Assembly: GCA_937925655.1 (NCBI GenBank)
Contig: CALAMC010000086.1
Location: 1 to 18,533, forward strand
Length of the DNA stretch: 18,533 nucleotides
Reading direction: 5' to 3'
From: an uncultured candidate division Zixibacteria bacterium
GTDB taxonomy: Bacteria > Zixibacteria > MSB-5A5 > GN15 > PGXB01
The number at the start of each line of letters is the position of its first letter. Within the stretch, counting starts at the first letter, position 1. The translations under genes were made by a program, and so were the position numbers. Positions 14,857-18,533 of this stretch are shown here, one piece after another. The notes below the pieces were generated by a model. That model saw only the letters and a list, made by a program, of their open reading frames with translations, was not told the DNA's origin and did no database searches.

Positions 14857-14884
14857 ATATATTTGGCGAAAAGGAGATAAAATC

Positions 14885-15205
14885 ATGAATATAAACGTCA
14901 GCGACAGGGCCGTCGAACAGCTCAAGAAGCTCGATATCGGTCCGGAGAAATTTTTACGCGTTTCCGTCGTTTCCGGCGGCTGTTCCGGCATGACATACAG
15001 CGCCGTCATCGATGCCGAGTTGGACGAAAACGATGAAATCCTGTTCGATAAAGACGGTGTGCGTATCGTTTCGGAATTCAAAAGCATGCTGTATCTCGAT
15101 GGTTTGCATATTGATTACAGCGACGATCTGATTAACGCCGGGTTCCGGTTCAGCAACGCCAACGCCCATAAATCCTGTGGCTGCGGGGCGAGTTTCGCCG
15201 CGTAG
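14885..15205 (+). CDS. HesB/IscA-type iron-sulfur cluster carrier
   Basis: A-type carriers pass Fe-S clusters from assembly scaffolds to target proteins. The 106-residue product has the three cluster-binding cysteines at the expected places: C33 in GGCSGM, and C98 and C100 in SCGCG near the C-terminus. I chose the ATG at 14885 because AAGGAG lies eight bases upstream. An earlier in-frame ATG at 14846 lies within the -10 box and has no Shine-Dalgarno. No isc or suf genes flank it. The following small gene starts 17 bp after the stop and is probably cotranscribed up to the terminator at 15469-15494. It may supply clusters for the ferredoxin-type proteins encoded nearby. Confidence 0.92.
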   Translation: MNINVSDRAVEQLKKLDIGPEKFLRVSVVSGGCSGMTYSAVIDAELDENDEILFDKDGVRIVSEFKSMLYLDGLHIDYSDDLINAGFRFSNANAHKSCGCGASFAA

Positions 15206-15222
15206 TGTCCGGGGAGGCAAAA

Positions 15223-15438
15223 ATGAGCCGGCAGCCGATCGATATCACCGGCGGCGATTCGGTTTATTGCATCAATACTTCACAACTACGGCAGGCCTAT
15301 GAAATGATCTCCGGTGACAGCGAAAGCTCGGCTCGTCTTCACGCCCAGCTCGACGTGCTCGAGGCCGATTTCAACCGCAACGATCGGGCCGCCCTCGCCT
15401 TTTTAATCATCGACCGCCTCCTCAAATCGCCGAAATAA
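15223..15438 (+). CDS. Small hypothetical protein, 71 residues
   Basis: I do not recognise this protein. The ATG at 15223 has a strong GGGGAGG Shine-Dalgarno five bases upstream; a GTG at 15205 overlaps the preceding stop but has no such signal. The product is acidic and mostly helical in character. A short N-terminal beta-like stretch (QPIDITGGDSVYCINTSQL) precedes two predicted helices (about 23-50 and 54-68). It has one cysteine (C16) and no membrane segment or signal peptide. It directly follows the HesB/IscA gene and precedes a terminator, so the two form one transcription unit. A role linked to Fe-S transfer is possible but rests on position only. Confidence 0.7.
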   Translation: MSRQPIDITGGDSVYCINTSQLRQAYEMISGDSESSARLHAQLDVLEADFNRNDRAALAFLIIDRLLKSPK

Positions 15439-15468
15439 CAAAGCCGGCGCATTGTTAATCACGATCCT

Positions 15469-15494
15469 GCCCGGCCGCAAAACCGGGCTTTTTT
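15469..15494 (+). terminator. Rho-independent terminator of the HesB/small-gene unit
   Basis: GCCCGG (15469-15474) pairs with CCGGGC (15483-15488) around an 8-base loop and is followed by six T residues. It lies 30 bp after the small hypothetical gene. Confidence 0.85.
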
Positions 15495-15519
15495 GTTACG
15501 TTTAATTCCGATATTACGT

Positions 15520-15525
15520 TATAAT
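15520..15525 (+). promoter_or_regulatory. -10 box immediately before the P1B ATPase start
   Basis: A perfect TATAAT ends four bases before the first ATG (15530) and seven before the second (15533). Transcription would start at or next to the second ATG, giving a leaderless mRNA. No convincing -35 box or Shine-Dalgarno is seen. Confidence 0.45.
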
Positions 15526-15529
15526 TATC

Positions 15530-17500
15530 ATGATGACGCGAGATAACCATACCTGCGACTGCGGGCACGATTCCGACAAAGCCGATCCCCGGGCGCGCTT
15601 TACACTCTACGGCCGCGAATTCTTCTGTGCCGCAAGCCTGCTGTTACTATTGGCCGGGTTTATTATCAACGCCGTCGGCGCCGGTCTGGGCGGAGCACTA
15701 TTTTCCAAGGCGGTGCCGCCCGCCAGCATCGTGTCGTATTTATTGGCCATTGTAGCGGCGTGGTACCACATAGCGCCGTCGTTTTACCGGGCTTTGAAAA
15801 ATTATCGCGCCGACGTCTCCGTCCTGATGACCATCGCCGTGGTCGGGGCGGTCGCCATCGGAGATTATTTTGAAGCCGCCACCGTGGCCTTTTTGTACGC
15901 TCTGTCTCTGGTACTTGAAGACTGGTCGGTGGGGCGGGCCAAAAATGCCGTTGCCGCTCTCCTGGATTTAAAACCGCTGACCGCACGGGTACTAGGAGAC
16001 GACGGTGAAACGACCATCACACGGGTGGACGAGGTGGGCGTAGGCCGAATTGTTCGTGTCCTCCCGGGCGAAAATATACCCCTCGACGGCAAAATAGTAA
16101 ACGGTTTCACCTCGGTCGATCAATCACCCATCACCGGCGAATCGATACCGGTGGAAAAAAATGTCGGCGATGAGATTTTCGCCGGGACAGTCAACAATCA
16201 GGGAGCATTTGAATTCGAGGTGACCCATGCCGCCCATGACACCACGCTGGCGCGGATCATCCATCGCGTCGCCGAAGCCCAATCTCACAAGGCCCCGGTC
16301 GAGCAGTGGATACAAAAATTCGCCCGCCACTATACTCCGGCCATGCTGGCCGGGGCGGTGCTGGTGGCCGCCGTCCCGCCTCTGGCCGTGGGGGCATCAT
16401 TTAATACCTGGTTTTATAACGCTCTGGTCATGCTGGTCATTTCCTGTCCCTGTGCGCTTCTGGTATCAACCTCGGTCAGTATCATGGCCGGCCTGGCATC
16501 GGCGGCGCGGGCCGGAGTGCTGGTCAAGGGGGCGGTGTATCTCGAAGCCCCGGCTTCGCTCGAAATCATCGCCTTCGACAAAACCGGCACCCTGACCGCC
16601 GGCCGTCTCGAAGTACAAAACATCATTCCCCTCGAAGACCATACGTCTGAAAATCTTCTGGCCAACGCCGCCGCCCTGGAATCATACAGTGAACATCCCA
16701 TCGCTCGAGCCATTGTCCGCCGCGCCGAGGAATCCGGTGTTACCTATAACCCCGTATCCGACTTTCAAAGCATCCGCGGCAAAGGAGCCGAGGCAGTCAT
16801 GAATGAAAAAAAATTCTGGATCGGCTCGCATCGCTATGTCCATGAGCGCGCCCCCGACCACGAACATTTTCATCAGAAAGCCACGGCCCTGGAAAATTCC
16901 GGCCAGTCGGTGATTGCCGTCGGCAACGATGACCACGTCTGCGGCCTGATCAGCCTGGCCGACCGGATTCGTCCCGAAGCCGCCGAAGCGATAAGGCGTC
17001 TTAAAAAACTGGGCATACAAAAAACGATGCTACTCACCGGTGATATCGAGGCCGCCGCTCGGGATATCGCCCTGCGGGCGGGCCTCGATGAATATCGCGC
17101 CGAGCTTCTGCCCGATGATAAAGTCGCTCTGATTCGACATCTGGTCGATGAACGCCGCCAAGTGGCCATGGTTGGCGACGGCATCAACGATGCCCCGGCG
17201 CTGGCCGCCGCGACCGTCGGTATCGCTATGGGCGCCGCCGGTACCGATGCGGCCATCGAAACCGCCGATATCGCTTTAATGTCCGACGATCTCATGCGCA
17301 TCCCGTGGTTAATACATCATTCGCGGCGGGTTATCGGCATGATCAAACAAAACGTCATTTTTGCTCTGGCAACCAAGGCCGTCTTCATGGCCCTGGCCTG
17401 GCTGGATCTGGCGACGCTCTGGATGGCGATTTTTGCCGACATGGGCGTGACTATGTTAGTGGTCTTCAATTCCCTGCGACTGCTTAAGACGAAATTTTAA
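15530..17500 (+). CDS. P1B-type heavy-metal exporting ATPase, Zn/Cd/Pb class
   Basis: This is a membrane pump that hydrolyses ATP to expel soft divalent metals. The 656 residues include TGES (202-205), the metal-site CPC in the membrane (C306-P307-C308), the phosphorylated aspartate D350 in DKTGT, HP (H389-P390) and GDGIND (549-554). K616 in the penultimate helix and D637-x-G639 in the last helix are the signature residues of the Zn/Cd/Pb subgroup (ZntA/CadA). The usual N-terminal HMA domain is absent and is replaced by a short Cys/His segment (HTCDCGHD, 7-14). A His-rich stretch occurs in the nucleotide-binding domain (438-449). Adjacent ATGs at 15530 and 15533 are both possible, and a leaderless mRNA would favour 15533. 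No metal-responsive regulator gene is adjacent. Confidence 0.93.
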   Translation: MMTRDNHTCDCGHDSDKADPRARFTLYGREFFCAASLLLLLAGFIINAVGAGLGGALFSKAVPPASIVSYLLAIVAAWYHIAPSFYRALKNYRADVSVLMTIAVVGAVAIGDYFEAATVAFLYALSLVLEDWSVGRAKNAVAALLDLKPLTARVLGDDGETTITRVDEVGVGRIVRVLPGENIPLDGKIVNGFTSVDQSPITGESIPVEKNVGDEIFAGTVNNQGAFEFEVTHAAHDTTLARIIHRVAEAQSHKAPVEQWIQKFARHYTPAMLAGAVLVAAVPPLAVGASFNTWFYNALVMLVISCPCALLVSTSVSIMAGLASAARAGVLVKGAVYLEAPASLEIIAFDKTGTLTAGRLEVQNIIPLEDHTSENLLANAAALESYSEHPIARAIVRRAEESGVTYNPVSDFQSIRGKGAEAVMNEKKFWIGSHRYVHERAPDHEHFHQKATALENSGQSVIAVGNDDHVCGLISLADRIRPEAAEAIRRLKKLGIQKTMLLTGDIEAAARDIALRAGLDEYRAELLPDDKVALIRHLVDERRQVAMVGDGINDAPALAAATVGIAMGAAGTDAAIETADIALMSDDLMRIPWLIHHSRRVIGMIKQNVIFALATKAVFMALAWLDLATLWMAIFADMGVTMLVVFNSLRLLKTKF

Positions 17501-17526
17501 AAGTTAGAATCTGATTAAAAATCGCG

Positions 17527-17550
17527 GTGTCAGGAACCCATTCCTGACAC
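17527..17550. repeat. Perfect 10-bp stem-loop downstream of the ATPase gene
   Basis: GTGTCAGGAA (17527-17536) pairs with TTCCTGACAC (17541-17550) around a 4-base loop. The following T-run is too weak for a typical terminator. It resembles a dispersed REP-like element, and its TCAGG/CCTGA core recurs at 18314-18333. Confidence 0.65.
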
Positions 17551-17560
17551 TTTCTCGCAA

Positions 17561-17597
17561 AGGCAATACTGTCGGGATAGGGTTCCCGACAGTGCCT
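17561..17597. repeat. Long stem-loop between the ATPase and DinB genes
   Basis: ACTGTCGGGA (17568-17577) pairs perfectly with TCCCGACAGT (17584-17593). The stem is extended after a 3-base bulge by AGGC (17561-17564) with GCCT (17594-17597). No T-run follows. It lies 17 bp after the previous stem-loop. Confidence 0.65.
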
Positions 17598-17630
17598 GAA
17601 AATAAACTGCAAATTCGTGATGAACGACGC

Positions 17631-17658
17631 TTGCCTTTTTTCGTATTTATACTATAAA
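17631..17658 (+). promoter_or_regulatory. Candidate promoter of the DinB-like gene
   Basis: TTGCCT (17631-17636), a 16-bp spacer and TATAAA (17653-17658) predict a start near 17665 and a leader of about 35 bases. Confidence 0.45.
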
Positions 17659-17699
17659 TTAATTATCAGCCGTTCTTTAATTTGTAGCGGAGGAATCTG

Positions 17700-18293
17700 A
17701 TGGAAAAATACGAACTCAAAATCGCCAGGGGCTTTGACCCGAAAACTCAAAAGCAAATTGGCTTCTGGGCCGCCCAGCTTGAAACACAGCTCAAGAAATT
17801 GAAGACAGCGGTCAAGGACCTGTCCGTCAAACAACTGGAATGGCAGCAGAAGCCGGGGATGAATACGATCGGCATGCTTCTGGCGCACAATGCACTGGTC
17901 GAAGTCTGGTGGGTGCGCATTGCACCCCGTGAAATACCGTGGGAGCCCGACGGCAAAAAGCTAGTGCAGAAAATCTGCGGCATCGAAGACGATGGCCTTC
18001 CGCTCGGACCCAAAGGGAAACATCCGGCCTATCTTAAAAATTTCACCGCCGAAAAGTACCTGAAAATTATCTCCAAATCACGCCGGGTGATTCTGGCCGA
18101 AATGAAAAAATGGCGCGACGCCGATCTTGATAAGTACTATTCCCTCGGCAGTGGCCGCAAAAAATCGAAATTCACCCGTGCCTGGACGTTGTACCATGTC
18201 CTCGAGCATTTCTGCGTCCACATGGGCCAAATATTGCTGGTCAAACATCTCATGACCGACGCCGGCGTTCTGCCGAAGAAGAAAACGAAGTAG
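17700..18293 (+). CDS. DinB-like four-helix metal-binding protein
   Basis: DinB-fold proteins are four-helix bundles with a three-histidine metal site; many act as thiol-dependent transferases, but most are uncharacterised. In this 197-residue protein the probable ligands are H63 (in LLAHNALVEVWW) and H170 and H174 (in HVLEHFCVHMGQ). That last helix also carries the typical GQ before a hydrophobic stretch. A basic tail (KKKTK) ends the protein. The ATG has a strong GGAGG six bases upstream. The gene stands alone between groups of stem-loop repeats, with its own candidate promoter. The substrate is unknown. Confidence 0.85.
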   Translation: MEKYELKIARGFDPKTQKQIGFWAAQLETQLKKLKTAVKDLSVKQLEWQQKPGMNTIGMLLAHNALVEVWWVRIAPREIPWEPDGKKLVQKICGIEDDGLPLGPKGKHPAYLKNFTAEKYLKIISKSRRVILAEMKKWRDADLDKYYSLGSGRKKSKFTRAWTLYHVLEHFCVHMGQILLVKHLMTDAGVLPKKKTK

Positions 18294-18311
18294 GACTGGT
18301 AAATCAAGATT

Positions 18312-18365
18312 GTCAGGTCCCAAGTGGGCCTGACCTACAAAAAAAGAATATGGGTGTGTAGGTCA
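18312..18365. repeat. Composite inverted repeats downstream of the DinB gene
   Basis: GTCAGGTCC (18312-18320) pairs with GGGCCTGAC (18326-18334), with one T-G wobble. TGACCTACA (18331-18339) is also a perfect inverted repeat of TGTAGGTCA (18357-18365). The two pairings compete. The shape suggests a dispersed intergenic repeat rather than a terminator, because an A-run, not a T-run, follows on the plus strand. Confidence 0.55.
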
Positions 18366-18459
18366 CACCGACTTGCCGAAGGCCCTGCCTGCATTGAACA
18401 CAGTGAAATGAAGAATGAAGGGCGGCGTGACATCTTCATATTCCTAAATAATTATGGGC

Positions 18460-18479
18460 GGCAAATGTCCACATTTGCC
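18460..18479. repeat. Near-perfect palindrome at the right end
   Basis: GGCAAATGT (18460-18468) is an exact inverted repeat of ACATTTGCC (18471-18479), separated by two bases; G18458 and C18481 extend it across one mismatch. No gene is supported from 18294 to the end of the window, where only such repeats are seen. Confidence 0.5.
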
Positions 18480-18533
18480 CCTTCTTATTGTGCCCGGAAC
18501 CCCGGCCATTGATTTCGTGTTCTGTATCGTATG

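Noticed and set aside
14846..14884. Upstream ATG at 14846 as the start of the HesB/IscA gene
   Set aside because: It overlaps the -10 box and has no Shine-Dalgarno, while ATG 14885 has AAGGAG and gives the usual length.
17501..17550. Stem-loop as a terminator of the ATPase gene
   Set aside because: The stem is strong but is followed by TTTCTCG rather than a T-run, so I list it as a repeat. It may still slow transcription.
17527..17597. Possible CRISPR repeats
   Set aside because: The two stems differ in sequence and there is no regular repeat-spacer array.
18324..18512. 62-codon open frame at the right end
   Set aside because: It crosses the inverted repeats, has no Shine-Dalgarno and shows no protein-like pattern.

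Overview
This window is about 18.5 kb of bacterial chromosome with tightly packed, mostly intact genes. The core has moderately high GC. Two stretches are visibly AT-richer: the left end (about 1-1480) and the Fic gene with its upstream spacer (about 7474-8815). No rRNA, tRNA, CRISPR array or intact transposase was seen. The gene content fits a menaquinone-using, at least facultatively anaerobic bacterium that lives on peptides and amino acids: two zinc metallopeptidases, P5C dehydrogenase, MenG-type methyltransferase, ferredoxin-type proteins and an FNR-like regulator. The N-terminal peptidase fragment (signal peptide plus FYYSGG start) and the stem-loops scattered between genes recall uncultured FCB-group lineages such as Zixibacteria. 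That placement is from memory and unverified.

Left end (1-1552): a beta-propeller protein with an uncertain 5' end, then a secreted peptidase-like N-terminal fragment that stops after 90 residues. A 214-bp segment bounded by near-perfect 21-bp inverted repeats overlaps the end of the fragment and looks like a small non-autonomous element.

Peptide and amino-acid block (1496-7473): on the minus strand, a ferritin-like diiron protein and P5C dehydrogenase form a likely pair ending at a strong terminator, followed by an M32 carboxypeptidase with its own promoter and terminator. Divergent from these, on the plus strand, is an M3B oligoendopeptidase F with a clear sigma70-type promoter, a repeat-bearing leader and a terminator. 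A Fic protein in an AT-rich setting follows.

Redox block (8823-14661, all minus strand): MenG-like methyltransferase, a CRP/FNR regulator without Fe-S cysteines, then five closely spaced genes: a two-cluster ferredoxin-like protein, a DUF438-hemerythrin-PAS protein, a DUF1858-DUF2249 protein, a small cupin and a membrane polyferredoxin of the NapH/NosR type. A perfect FNR-family site (TTGAC-N4-GTCAA) lies just upstream of the five genes, so the neighbouring regulator probably controls them. I read this as a candidate nitrosative/oxidative stress or NO/O2-responsive electron-transfer module. The terminal reductase (Hcp, NorB or similar) that usually accompanies such genes is absent from the window.

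Right end (14842-18533): an A-type Fe-S carrier with a short hypothetical gene and terminator; a Zn/Cd/Pb-type P1B ATPase apparently translated from a leaderless mRNA; a DinB-like protein; and several strong stem-loops on both sides of the DinB gene. No gene-free stretch reaches 300 bp.
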